NCBI GenBank assembly: GCA_003135135.1
Contig: PLDK01000043.1
Location: 1 to 64,000, forward strand
Reading direction: 5' to 3'
DNA: 64,000 nt
Origin: Deltaproteobacteria bacterium
GTDB taxonomy: Bacteria; Desulfobacterota; Binatia; Binatales; Binataceae
In this document: positions 1-8,023 of the stretch, piece after piece
Numbering within the stretch: the first letter of the stretch is position 1
How the letters are laid out: each line of letters starts with the position of its first letter
Program-made: the position numbers and the translations under genes
Notes under the pieces: generated by a model
What the model saw: only the letters and a program-made list of their open reading frames with translations
The model's database searches: none
What the model was told of the DNA's origin: nothing

Positions 1-2
1 TG

Positions 3-446
3 CCCGGCGGCGTGGACGTGGAGGCAGGCACGTTCCCTTCGACCTGCGTGGGCACTACCTTGCTCAAGCAGACCGCGCAGAAAGAGACCGACCTGTACGA
101 TCCTATGACGGACCCGTCAGCGGGCGGTACCTTCACCGCGACCGGCTCGCTCAATCAGGCGCGTGAAGGAGCGGCCCAGGGCGAGCTCGGAGGAACGAAC
201 TCCGAAACGGAAACCGACGTGATCGTGATTGGCGGCGCCTGCACCGAGAGCACCGCGAACCTGGATTCGTTTGTTATCGGAACGACAAATGCCGGGGCAG
301 CTGGCCATTGCGCCAGCGGCAGCGCGGCGACCACCGATTACAGCGAGCTGTACAGCCAGACGGGTGGAACCTGGACGCTCGGACCGGGCGCGCTATCCAG
401 CGGTGCCGATGCGACCAATAATCCAGCGTCGGCGGTGCTGCCATAG
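3..446 (+). CDS. C-terminal fragment of a kelch-like secreted/surface protein (5' truncated by window edge)
   Basis: The reading frame is open from the first complete codon to a TAG stop at 444-446, so the true start is probably outside the window; a GTG at 12 is an internal candidate only. The residues show kelch or galactose-oxidase-like propeller signatures: 'DLYDPMTDP', 'GTFTATGSLNQAR' and a later 'SELYSQTGGTWTLGPG'. In such proteins this kind of block repeats once per blade. The composition is rich in Ala, Gly, Ser and Thr with few charges, as expected for an exported protein. I infer an extracytoplasmic beta-propeller of unknown role. Confidence 0.5.
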   Translation, partial: PGGVDVEAGTFPSTCVGTTLLKQTAQKETDLYDPMTDPSAGGTFTATGSLNQAREGAAQGELGGTNSETETDVIVIGGACTESTANLDSFVIGTTNAGAAGHCASGSAATTDYSELYSQTGGTWTLGPGALSSGADATNNPASAVLP

Positions 447-477
447 CTGGACACATCGAGACAGACTGACGTAACCG

Positions 478-511
478 GCAACGCCGGCCCCCAACAGGGG
501 GCCGGCGTTGC
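478..511 (+). terminator. Strong GC hairpin after the kelch-like gene
   Basis: A perfect 15-bp inverted repeat (478-492 and 497-511) closes a four-base AACA loop 31 bases after the stop codon. No T-run follows, so it is a terminator-like or transcript-stabilising hairpin, not a textbook intrinsic terminator. Confidence 0.55.
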
Positions 512-565
512 TGCATTCACGGAAGAGGTAAACCCCCTAATCCCCTTCTAACAGGGCCCTTCGCG

Positions 566-608
566 GGAGTTTATCCTGAGCGTAGTCGAAGGGCTCAGGG
601 CAAACTCC
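566..608. repeat. Interspersed palindromic element (GGAGTTT...AAACTCC type)
   Basis: Nested inverted repeats: GGAGTTT (566-572) pairs with AAACTCC (602-608), and inside it CCTGAGC pairs with GCTCAGG around a GTAGTCGAAGG loop. The 'CTGAGCGTAGTCGAAGG' string is familiar from dispersed intergenic repeats in many bacterial genomes. A weak partial echo (CCCTTCGACATGAG) lies near 45933. Confidence 0.5.
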
Positions 609-682
609 GCCCGCATCCCTGCCTCCTTACTCAGCTGCAGGGGCCAGCCACTGTATCCGAGTAAAAAGAATCCGCGCGTGCG

Positions 683-3220
683 TTAGAATAGTTTCTTCAG
701 CTGATCCAGCGGATTCGGCGCAGGTGTGGACCCGCCTGCGGGTGCGCCGCCGCCTGAGCCGTTGCCGGAGCCGTTATTTCCACCCGAATCGCCGCCGAGA
801 AATTTTCCCAATCCTCCCGGAATTCCCTTCTTGCCAAAAATTTTACCGAGGTACTTCTGACCCTGCGCCTGGACCGCGTTACTTCCGGCGCGATTGGCAA
901 GTTCCGTCACGTTGGGCAGGACCTTCGGCTTGGGCAATTGCCCGACGACTTGCAGCGGGATGTCGATTTGTCCGTCCTGATTCGCGATGAATGCGACCGC
1001 CTTCTTCTGCTCGATCAGCTCCTTGCTGAATTGCGGCGAGAGCACGATTCGCGCCGCCAGGTCCATATTCTTGTCCATGTCGAACCACCCGTCGCCGAGC
1101 AGATCGTAATCCACGGTCTGCACCTTGATGTCGTGCGACGTAATTCGCTCGCCGGCGAGCACGAAGCTCAGGCTCGCAAGCTGGATGTCGGTGTCGGGGT
1201 CAGCGAACAGCTCGGGATGGTTCTTGACGACCGCCTCCGGAACCAGATTGCCGATAGCGGGCAGTTTCTGCACCTTCTTGAGCGCCTGACCGCCGATATT
1301 GACGCCGACCAGCTTGCCGTTGGTCAGCATCAGCTTGCCGCTACCCTTGAGCGTCGGCTTCATCTCGTCGAAGCTGCCGGTCTTCCCGGTGACGTTGATG
1401 CTTCCACCGAGCGACCCGCGAACAGTTCCGGCGGCCTTGGACTTTTGCGCGTCGAGTGCCTGCTGAAGATCGAGATTGGAAAAGCTGATCGACGCCGTCA
1501 TCGGGGCCGACGCCTCGAGCCGCGTGTCTCCCGTCGCGACGATTTCGCCCGAAAATGCCTTTACCTTGAGCAGGGTCACCCGGGCGAGTTTGCCCGCGAG
1601 CGAAAGCGACAGATTCAGGTTCTGGTATGGGACGTTGGCGAGGTTGCCCGACGGCGATGTGATTTCAGAATCGACGGCCGGAGCCGTCACCGAAGCAATC
1701 GAGACAGCTCCCTTGGCAAAAAGCTGATTGATCACTTCGTCGGGCGGCCGCGAGGGCGCGAAATCGGCCAGATGAACCGAGGCCGCATTCAGTTCATAGC
1801 TCATGACCAATGGCTGAAACTGATCGACATGCGACTTCAACGTTGCCTGAGACGCGCCCAGGTTGAACGTCAGCGGGCCAATGTCGGCACTGGTGCCCGT
1901 GAGTTTGATGTTACCGCTGAGATGGCTCAGCGGCGGCGCCTTCTGATCGGGGATGGACAATCCGACATCCGCCAGCGCGACCGTGCCGTCCGCCGACGCG
2001 TTGCCGCCCTCAAGCGTAACGTCGGAATGAATCTCGGTCTTGCCCTCGAAGTTGTATTTGCCGAGAGCCGGGATCATCTTCGCGATCGAAGCGATATCGA
2101 AGTTGTTGGTATCGAGGTGGGCCGCCGTCGCGGCGCCGCCGACTTTAATGTTGGCCGCCTTCGCTTCGAGGTCGCCGAGAGTGGCGTTGGCGAGCGTCAC
2201 GCCGACGGCAGAGCCTGTCCGCGTACCTTCGGCGGATATCTTGAGCGGCAGGTTGGCGGGCTTGTTAAACGTGTCGCCGAAGGCGATTGCTGGTGCGCTC
2301 AAATCGCTCGAGAGGTTGAATTTGATCGACTGAACAGTGCCGTCGGCCGAGGCGTCGAAGCTGAACGGGCCGGAAATCGAAAGCTTCGGCCCGATGGCCT
2401 TCGCGAGCATCGGGATCGTTTCCAGCTGGGTCAGTAGAATCGGGCCGCCCTTGGCCGTGCCCGACAGCGCAATCGCGTCGATGTCGATGACGCCATTGTT
2501 GATTAGGGGCCCGATCGTCGCGGAAAGATCGAAGTTCTGCTGGTCGGCAAGTGCGGCGAAGGTGAGCGCGACGGTGAAGGGCGCCTTAAAGCCGAAATCG
2601 CGGACCTTGAGGTCGATCGCGTTGACGGTGGCGGCTTGCGCCGCACCCTGCGTCTCAAATTCCAAAGTGCCGCCATCGATCGTGAAATTCTGCACGAACA
2701 GCGAGCCCAGCGTCGCAGGCGCCCGGCCCGCTTCGGCCATCGGCGAGCCTCCGATTATGCCGCTGCCTTTCTTGCGCTTGACTTCGCCCGGCTCCTCTTC
2801 GGTGGCGATTTTTTTCCTGCCGAGCGTGGAGACGTTGAGAGTGCCGTCGCGAGTCTGAACGATTCGGATCACCGGCTGGTCGAGCACGACTTCGCTGACT
2901 TCGATCCGGCGCGCCAGCAGCGGTATCAGTTGCAGCCGGGCGTAAACATTGCTCGCCTCGATGAACGGCTTGTTCGAGATGTCGGGGTCATCTGCCACCT
3001 GGACCCCGGTCACGTCGGCGAGGATTCCCCAGCCGAAGCTCACTTTGATGTCGTCGATATGAACATTGCGTCCGAGCGCGGTGCTGACCTTTTCCAGGAT
3101 GGGCTGGCGGCGCTCGGCGATGATCGAATTCAGGTTGGTCGCGGCATAGAAGAGGATCGCGCCGGCAAAAATCACGACGGCTCCGACAATTGCTGCGGCG
3201 GCTACAATGACACGACGCAT
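683..3220 (-). CDS. AsmA-family inner-membrane/periplasmic protein
   Basis: This 845-residue protein has one N-terminal membrane anchor (about residues 5-28) and then a long, mostly beta, low-Cys periplasmic body. The segment after the anchor ('LGRNVHIDDIKVSFGWGI') and the repeated domain-level pattern match the AsmA/AsmA-like C-terminal family. Relatives such as AsmA, TamB and YhdP act in outer-membrane lipid and protein homeostasis as bridge-like proteins. The C-terminus is a Gly/Ser/Asn-rich linker ending in a short charged tail. It starts at the ATG at 3220, diverging from the Smr gene. Family assignment is firm; the substrate is unknown. Confidence 0.85.
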   Translation of the reverse strand: MRRVIVAAAAIVGAVVIFAGAILFYAATNLNSIIAERRQPILEKVSTALGRNVHIDDIKVSFGWGILADVTGVQVADDPDISNKPFIEASNVYARLQLIPLLARRIEVSEVVLDQPVIRIVQTRDGTLNVSTLGRKKIATEEEPGEVKRKKGSGIIGGSPMAEAGRAPATLGSLFVQNFTIDGGTLEFETQGAAQAATVNAIDLKVRDFGFKAPFTVALTFAALADQQNFDLSATIGPLINNGVIDIDAIALSGTAKGGPILLTQLETIPMLAKAIGPKLSISGPFSFDASADGTVQSIKFNLSSDLSAPAIAFGDTFNKPANLPLKISAEGTRTGSAVGVTLANATLGDLEAKAANIKVGGAATAAHLDTNNFDIASIAKMIPALGKYNFEGKTEIHSDVTLEGGNASADGTVALADVGLSIPDQKAPPLSHLSGNIKLTGTSADIGPLTFNLGASQATLKSHVDQFQPLVMSYELNAASVHLADFAPSRPPDEVINQLFAKGAVSIASVTAPAVDSEITSPSGNLANVPYQNLNLSLSLAGKLARVTLLKVKAFSGEIVATGDTRLEASAPMTASISFSNLDLQQALDAQKSKAAGTVRGSLGGSINVTGKTGSFDEMKPTLKGSGKLMLTNGKLVGVNIGGQALKKVQKLPAIGNLVPEAVVKNHPELFADPDTDIQLASLSFVLAGERITSHDIKVQTVDYDLLGDGWFDMDKNMDLAARIVLSPQFSKELIEQKKAVAFIANQDGQIDIPLQVVGQLPKPKVLPNVTELANRAGSNAVQAQGQKYLGKIFGKKGIPGGLGKFLGGDSGGNNGSGNGSGGGAPAGGSTPAPNPLDQLKKLF

Positions 3221-3421
3221 ATGAGGGCCCTCGCATCAGGCAATTTCGAAGTGGTTCGCGGCATCCCGGCCAGTGTAGTCGATGCGCGCCGAATGCGCAT
3301 CATTAACGCAGACGATTTTCCTCTCCGATCGCTTCAGATGGCGTCCGCGGTTTGAACCGCGTTGCGTCCCCGGCATAGTCTGTCTAGTCGTGCACGGGTC
3401 CGGGACCTGCGACTCCGTCCG

Positions 3422-4252
3422 ATGGCAAAAAAGCGAAAGCATGACCGCCAGGATGACGAACGAGACGGCGAACGAAAGGCGATGCCGGCGCCCGAGCGGG
3501 TCTTTTCGTCGCCATTCAAAGACCTGAAGAAAATGCTCGCCGGGCGAGAAGTGTCGCCTTCGCTCCCGCCAATCAAGCCCAAGGCCACGACCCCGGCGGC
3601 GCCGGTCGTCGAAAAACCCGCGCAACCCGCGCAAGACTTAGATCAAGACTTGCATGACGAGTTGCTCGACGACGAGTCTTTCCTGCGCCGCGCGCTCGAG
3701 GGCGTGCGCCCGCTGAGTAGCAAAGGCAATCGCAGCGTGCGGATACCGCTCGAACCGCCGGTGACTCACACGATCGTCGATGAGGACGCGGAAGTAGTCG
3801 CGCAATTGTCGGACCTGGTATCGGGACAGGCGCCCTTCGATATCACCGAGTCGGACGAGTACCTCGAGGGATATCGCGTCGGACTGGACCCGCGACTCGT
3901 GTCGCAGCTTCGCCGCGGCGAGTTCGCCGTGCAGGCGCATTTCGATATGCACGGCCTGATCCAGGGCGCCGCCAAGGAAGCGCTCAAGGAGTTCATCATC
4001 GCCTCGGTTCGCAAGGGGTTGCGCACTGTGCTGGTCGTGCATGGACGCGGACTGCGATCTCCCGGCGGGCATTCTGTGCTCAAGCACGCGTCGGCAGGAT
4101 GGCTGTCGCACGGCGCGATTGGCGGGCACGTGTTGGCATTTACGAGCGCGCGGCCGGCCGATGGCGGCGCGGGTGCGACGTACGTGTTGTTGAAGCGGGG
4201 AAAAAGCCGCGCGCCATTCGACATTTTGCACGGCGCCAAGCGCCGCGGATAG
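3422..4252 (+). CDS. Smr-domain protein (SmrA/SmrB-like)
   Basis: A 276-residue protein whose N-terminal ~150 residues are charged and low in predicted structure; an Smr domain fills the C-terminal third. The two hallmark motifs are present: an 'FDMHGL' box (residues 174-179) and 'LVVHGRG' (204-210). Smr domains are nucleases or nucleic-acid-binding modules; stand-alone SmrB cleaves mRNA at collided ribosomes in E. coli. I chose the ATG at 3422 over an upstream TTG at 3362, which would add 20 Arg-rich residues without homology. MutS2 in this window carries a second Smr domain. Confidence 0.85.
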   Translation: MAKKRKHDRQDDERDGERKAMPAPERVFSSPFKDLKKMLAGREVSPSLPPIKPKATTPAAPVVEKPAQPAQDLDQDLHDELLDDESFLRRALEGVRPLSSKGNRSVRIPLEPPVTHTIVDEDAEVVAQLSDLVSGQAPFDITESDEYLEGYRVGLDPRLVSQLRRGEFAVQAHFDMHGLIQGAAKEALKEFIIASVRKGLRTVLVVHGRGLRSPGGHSVLKHASAGWLSHGAIGGHVLAFTSARPADGGAGATYVLLKRGKSRAPFDILHGAKRRG

Positions 4253-4261
4253 CCGCAGATA

Positions 4262-4296
4262 GGAAAAAAAGAAGCGGGGCCCGGTCGGGCCCCGCT
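4262..4296 (-). terminator. Intrinsic terminator of the hemL-atp operon
   Basis: A perfect 10-bp GC hairpin (4273-4282 with 4287-4296, loop GGTC) is followed on the minus strand by a run of seven T (complement of 4264-4270). It lies 38 bases past the atpE stop. It may also stop the convergent Smr transcript, but lacks a T-run on that strand. Confidence 0.85.
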
Positions 4297-4333
4297 GTCA
4301 CTACGACATTGATATTGTCGGCTTGCGCAATCG

Positions 4334-4672
4334 CTAGATCTTCGCCTGCAGGAAGAATGCGATCACGAGCGCGTACAGGGTCAGCGCTTCGATAAACGCC
4401 AGTCCGATGATCATCGGCACGAAGATCTGGCCGGCGCTGTTCGGGTTGCGCCCTATGGACTCCATCGCGGAAGCCCCCATCCGGCCCTGGGCAAGCGCGC
4501 TGCCGAACGCCGCGATACCGATGCCGATGTTCGCGGCGAGCGCGATCAAGCCGCCGCGAAGCGCCGAGCCTGAGCCTGCGGCGGCTGCCGCCTCCTGCGC
4601 CATCGCGAGCAGCGGCGACGCGAGGATGGCCATCCCGGCCATCGTCATTACAGTTCCAATCCGTCGTAACAT
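4334..4672 (-). CDS. atpE: F0F1 ATP synthase subunit c
   Basis: 112 residues, longer than the usual ~80, because a signal-peptide-like segment (residues 1-26, ending AMAQ) precedes the two-helix hairpin. The ion-binding carboxylate is Glu95 ('GLAFIEALTLY'), and the polar loop is 'RNPN' (75-78). Gln62 sits where Na+-type c subunits have a ligand Gln, but Ser/Thr next to the Glu are replaced by Ala-Leu, which favours proton coupling (inference). The start ATG at 4672 has an ideal AGGAGG about 8 bases upstream; longer in-frame extensions read non-homologous sequence. Last gene of the operon. Confidence 0.95.
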   Translation of the reverse strand: MLRRIGTVMTMAGMAILASPLLAMAQEAAAAAGSGSALRGGLIALAANIGIGIAAFGSALAQGRMGASAMESIGRNPNSAGQIFVPMIIGLAFIEALTLYALVIAFFLQAKI

Positions 4673-4781
4673 TTTGTCGATCCTCCTTCTGTTTCGCGCG
4701 CCCCGGGTGCCACGGCCGGCCACATCTCTTCCTCTACCACCACAAATTCCGCGCGGGATCCCTGGCACGAAAAATCTTTTG

Positions 4782-5474
4782 CTAATGATCGTGACTCGCG
4801 GCGAGTCGAACGTAACTCATCGAAAGAACCACGAAGATGATCGCCTGGATTACGCATACGATCGAGCCGAGCGCATAGAAGGCAAGCGGTACGATCAGCC
4901 GCGTCAGCCCGGTGAAAATGCTGAGCACGGTATGGTCGGCAAACATGTTGGCGTAAAGACGAATGCCGAGCGAAAAAGGACGGAACAGATTGTCGGCCAG
5001 CTCGATCGGCATCATCAGCACCGCCAACGGCAGATACGGGCCGAGAAAACTTTTCAGATACCAGACGCCCTTCGAGGCGAAGCCCTGGTAGATGTAATAG
5101 CCGAAGCAGATGATGCCGAGCGCGAAGGTCAGGTCGGAGTCGGCGGTAGGAGGCTCCATCCCCGGGATCAGTCCGAAGAAGTTGGCAAACAGGATGAACA
5201 TGAAGATGCATCCGAAGAACGGGACCATCGCGCGCGACCCGTGCATCTCGGTGACTTCACTGACGAAACCGTCGAGCCATTCGACGATCGTCTCGGAGAC
5301 CGAGCGGATGCTGATCCCTTCGTCAGGGATTACGGGGTCGGCGGCGCCGGCAATCGAGGCTCGCGCGATAAATCCAAAGACCAGCAGGATGCCCATCACG
5401 ATCCAGGTGCCGATTAGCACCTCGGGGATCCTGCCGCCGCCGATCAGTTCGAGGAAATTTACCGACTTTTGCAA
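4782..5474 (-). CDS. atpB: F0F1 ATP synthase subunit a
   Basis: 230 residues with five to six hydrophobic helices. The essential stator arginine is Arg172 in 'SLGIRLYANM', and the flanking 'PIELADNLFRPFSLGIR' is diagnostic of subunit a. The chosen start is a TTG at 5474 preceded by GGAGAG. It sits between atpI and atpE, as in other split atp operons where F0 genes are separate from atpF-H-A-G-D-C; no F1 genes are in this window. Confidence 0.95.
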   Translation of the reverse strand: MQKSVNFLELIGGGRIPEVLIGTWIVMGILLVFGFIARASIAGAADPVIPDEGISIRSVSETIVEWLDGFVSEVTEMHGSRAMVPFFGCIFMFILFANFFGLIPGMEPPTADSDLTFALGIICFGYYIYQGFASKGVWYLKSFLGPYLPLAVLMMPIELADNLFRPFSLGIRLYANMFADHTVLSIFTGLTRLIVPLAFYALGSIVCVIQAIIFVVLSMSYVRLAASHDH

Positions 5475-5498
5475 TGAGATCTCTCCGCCGCCGCTGTT

Positions 5499-5888
5499 TC
5501 AGGCGGCGCCGCGAACCGAAGCCCGCCCGGTTTCAATAATGATAGCCGCCATCTGAGTCAAGACGCCGACGCCAAAGCCCATCCCGTCAACTCGCGCGCG
5601 GGTGAAAACAAGATAGACGAGACCGACGACGATCAGCAGCTTCAGCGGAAGCGCAAGCGCGCCTAACTTGGCGGCCACGCCAGAAATTCCGGCGCCGGAC
5701 GCAGCCAGGATAAGGCCGCCGAGCACCGACAGTATCCACAAATTTGCAATCACGACTGCGCCACCGAGAATGCATCCCACCGCTGCGGGCGTCGAGGCGA
5801 ACCAGGCGAGAATCGCGGCGCTGACTACGACGAGGACGACGTTGGTGCGCTGGATCGACGAAATCGTCGGTATTGACCACGAAAACAT
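5499..5888 (-). CDS. atpI: ATP synthase subunit I (AtpI-like membrane protein)
   Basis: 129 residues with four hydrophobic helices and a small charged turn ('VFTRARVD'), matching the ATP-synt_I family in size and topology. AtpI proteins help assemble the c-ring and load cations. Sequence conservation in this family is low, so its position between atpZ and atpB is a large part of the evidence. The start at 5888 has AGGAG 10 bases upstream. Confidence 0.75.
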   Translation of the reverse strand: MFSWSIPTISSIQRTNVVLVVVSAAILAWFASTPAAVGCILGGAVVIANLWILSVLGGLILAASGAGISGVAAKLGALALPLKLLIVVGLVYLVFTRARVDGMGFGVGVLTQMAAIIIETGRASVRGAA

Positions 5889-5892
5889 GGAA

Positions 5893-6111
5893 TCAAGGCT
5901 CCTGGTTCTCGCGCTGAAAGAGAGTGAGTTCCTGGATCAGCCGGTAGAAGCCGATGAAAACTCCGAGCAGGAACATCACGAGCGTCAGCCAGGGGTCAGT
6001 GTGAAAGTAAAGATCAAGATAATGCCCGATAATTGCGCCCGCGATCATTGGCCACGCAAACTCGAAGCCAATCGCGGCGAACCGCATCATTCTACCGGTG
6101 CTTAGCGCCAT
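5893..6111 (-). CDS. atpZ: AtpZ/AtpI small membrane subunit
   Basis: 72 residues with two transmembrane helices, of the 'putative F0F1-ATPase subunit' (ATPase_gene1) type: 'GFEFAWPMIAGAIIGHYLDLYF' then 'DPWLTLVMFLLGVFIGFYRLIQEL'. The Gly-rich first helix and the DPWLT turn are typical. AtpZ and AtpI together form a Mg/Ca-transporting or c-ring assembly module in studied species. The ATG at 6111 is 7 bases after the hemL stop; an upstream in-frame start would overlap hemL. Confidence 0.8.
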   Translation of the reverse strand: MALSTGRMMRFAAIGFEFAWPMIAGAIIGHYLDLYFHTDPWLTLVMFLLGVFIGFYRLIQELTLFQRENQEP

Positions 6112-6118
6112 CGAGGTC

Positions 6119-7429
6119 TTAAGATTTCGCTCGCGCGAGATCGCAAACCGATTCGCGAGCGGCGGCAATAGTGCGGTCGATGTCGGCATTGGTATGCGCC
6201 GTCGAGATGAACATGGCCTCGAACTGCGACGGCGGTATATTTATCCCGCGATCCAGCATCCCGTGGAAGAACTTCGCGAATTTACCGCCGTCGCACGCGC
6301 GAGCCTCGTCGGCGTCGCGTACACGCTCCGGACCGATAAACATCGTCAGCAACGATCCTGCGCGATTGACGCATCCCGACCTGCCATTTTTTCGCAGTTC
6401 TTTCACTGCTTCGTGCAGTCCGGCTTCAAGGCGCGCGCCGGCGGCGTCGAGCGCGGCGTACGGATTGGTTTCCTTTAGAATAGAAAGGGTTTCGAGCCCG
6501 GCGCGAACCGAAACCGGATTTCCCGACAACGTTCCCGCCTGATAGACCGGACCAATCGGTGCGAGCAAGTCCATGATCTTGGCCGGGCCGGCGACCGCGC
6601 CCACCGGCATCCCGCCGCCAATTATTTTCCCGAGCATGATGAGGTCGGGCGCGATGCCCATGCTTTCAGCAACCGATCCGAAGCAGAGCCGGAACCCGGA
6701 TATAACCTCGTCACAAATCAGCAGAGCGCCGTTGTGGTGCGCGATTTCGGCAAGCGCTTTCAGCGAGCCGGGATCGGGATTTACGACCCCCATGTTGGCG
6801 GCGACGGGCTCGACGATCACGGCGGCGATTTTGTCAGGCGCGGCGCGGAATAATCCTTCAACTGTTTCAATGGAGTTATATCGCGCAACCATCGTCATCG
6901 CGGCAAGCGCCGATGGAACGCCGGCGCTGTCGGGTTGACCAAGAGTCATCCCGCCGGAACCGGCGCGCACCAGCATCGAGTCGCTATGCCCGTGATAGCA
7001 TCCGTCAAACTTTATTATGTTCGGACGCCCGGTTGCCGCGCGCGCGATCCTGAGCGCGGTGATGCCGGCTTCCGTTCCCGAACTGACGAGTCTGACTTTT
7101 TGTGCACACTTGATCGCAGACGAGATCAATTCCGCGAGCTCGACCTCCAGGCGCGTCGGCGCGCCGAAGCCCAGACCGAGCCGCGCCTGCTCGGCGATGG
7201 CTTGCGTGACGCGCGGATGGGCATGTCCGAGGATGGCGGGGCCGTAGGAGCATACGTAGTCGAGAAAACTGTTGCCGTCGGCGTCGATCAAAGTAGCGCC
7301 GCTGCCACTTTCGATAAAAATTGGCTTCGCGCCAACGGCCTTCCAGGCGCGAACGGGAGAATTCACCGCACCAGGAATCTTAACATTGGCGCGATTGAAG
7401 AGTTCATCTGATTTTTTGCGGGATGTCAT
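6119..7429 (-). CDS. hemL: Glutamate-1-semialdehyde 2,1-aminomutase
   Basis: Converts glutamate-1-semialdehyde to 5-aminolevulinate in the C5 tetrapyrrole pathway, so the organism makes haem from tRNA-bound glutamate. 436 residues, normal for the family. Class-III aminotransferase features are present: Lys268 in 'LGKIIGGGMPVGA' as the PLP Schiff base, Asp240 in 'ICDEVISGFR', and 'SSGTEA' for phosphate binding. The start ATG at 7429 has AGGAG about 8 bases upstream. It heads a transcription unit continuing into atpZIBE. Confidence 0.95.
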   Translation of the reverse strand: MTSRKKSDELFNRANVKIPGAVNSPVRAWKAVGAKPIFIESGSGATLIDADGNSFLDYVCSYGPAILGHAHPRVTQAIAEQARLGLGFGAPTRLEVELAELISSAIKCAQKVRLVSSGTEAGITALRIARAATGRPNIIKFDGCYHGHSDSMLVRAGSGGMTLGQPDSAGVPSALAAMTMVARYNSIETVEGLFRAAPDKIAAVIVEPVAANMGVVNPDPGSLKALAEIAHHNGALLICDEVISGFRLCFGSVAESMGIAPDLIMLGKIIGGGMPVGAVAGPAKIMDLLAPIGPVYQAGTLSGNPVSVRAGLETLSILKETNPYAALDAAGARLEAGLHEAVKELRKNGRSGCVNRAGSLLTMFIGPERVRDADEARACDGGKFAKFFHGMLDRGINIPPSQFEAMFISTAHTNADIDRTIAAARESVCDLARAKS

Positions 7430-8023
7430 CGCAATTCTCCTGAGGATCCGGCGCGATCAAAAAAAAATTCGATCGCGAAGAAAAATTCGATTGCACACGT
7501 CATGATGAGACCGAATTGCGCCGCGACGCGAAAAATTGAGATCGCGCGCGATGGCTTTCAGAGCGGATTCAGGCGATCGCAGGATCCGCGCGAAATTTCG
7601 TGCGCGCGGCGCGCGATCGCTCGCGCGCGAAATTTCCTTTTCGATCCGCGCGCATAGCGCCAAAATTTTTTCCGCGCTTGTCCTCATCGCGAAATAAGTT
7701 TATCACGTTGCCTTGGCCGCACACTTCCTACTTTGAAGAACCATTTTCCGCTCAAGGGTTCACTCGCGGCGCGTTGGATATGACTTTTAAGCGCGTGTAT
7801 ATCGCTCGCATTCTTGGCCGGACTTTTAACCCTAACAGAACCGATAGTAACCCGGACAAGTTGATAGTCCGGCGGGGAGCACCGTCAAATTGTCGGCTGC
7901 AACGAGGGAAATTTAGCTTATCCACAGATGTGGATAAGCTTGTGCGTAATTCGCGCGCTATTTGATGCCGCGCACTAGTCCCGGACCGAGGTGGGCGGTC
8001 CGCGTTTCGCAAGGGGAGACGAT
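7430..8023. other. Long intergenic region upstream of dnaA (origin-proximal)
   Basis: 594 bases without a credible gene between divergent hemL and dnaA. The left half alternates A/T tracts with CGCG- and GATC-rich stretches (for example several CGCGAAATTT-like strings near 7590 and 7625). The right half ends in a perfect pair of DnaA boxes. It probably holds the hemL and dnaA promoters plus one arm of the replication origin. Confidence 0.6.
7915..7940. promoter_or_regulatory. Inverted pair of perfect DnaA boxes
   Basis: Two consensus boxes, TTATCCACA on plus (7918-7926) and the same on minus (7929-7937), form a 12-bp perfect palindrome with a 2-base GA spacer, 84 bases before the dnaA ATG. 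Such boxes serve dnaA autoregulation, origin function, or both. Confidence 0.85.

Noticed and set aside
938-2437. 499-codon plus-strand frame opposite AsmA
   Set aside because: Arg/Asp-rich shadow of the minus-strand AsmA gene; no domain, and AsmA has a signal anchor and family pattern.
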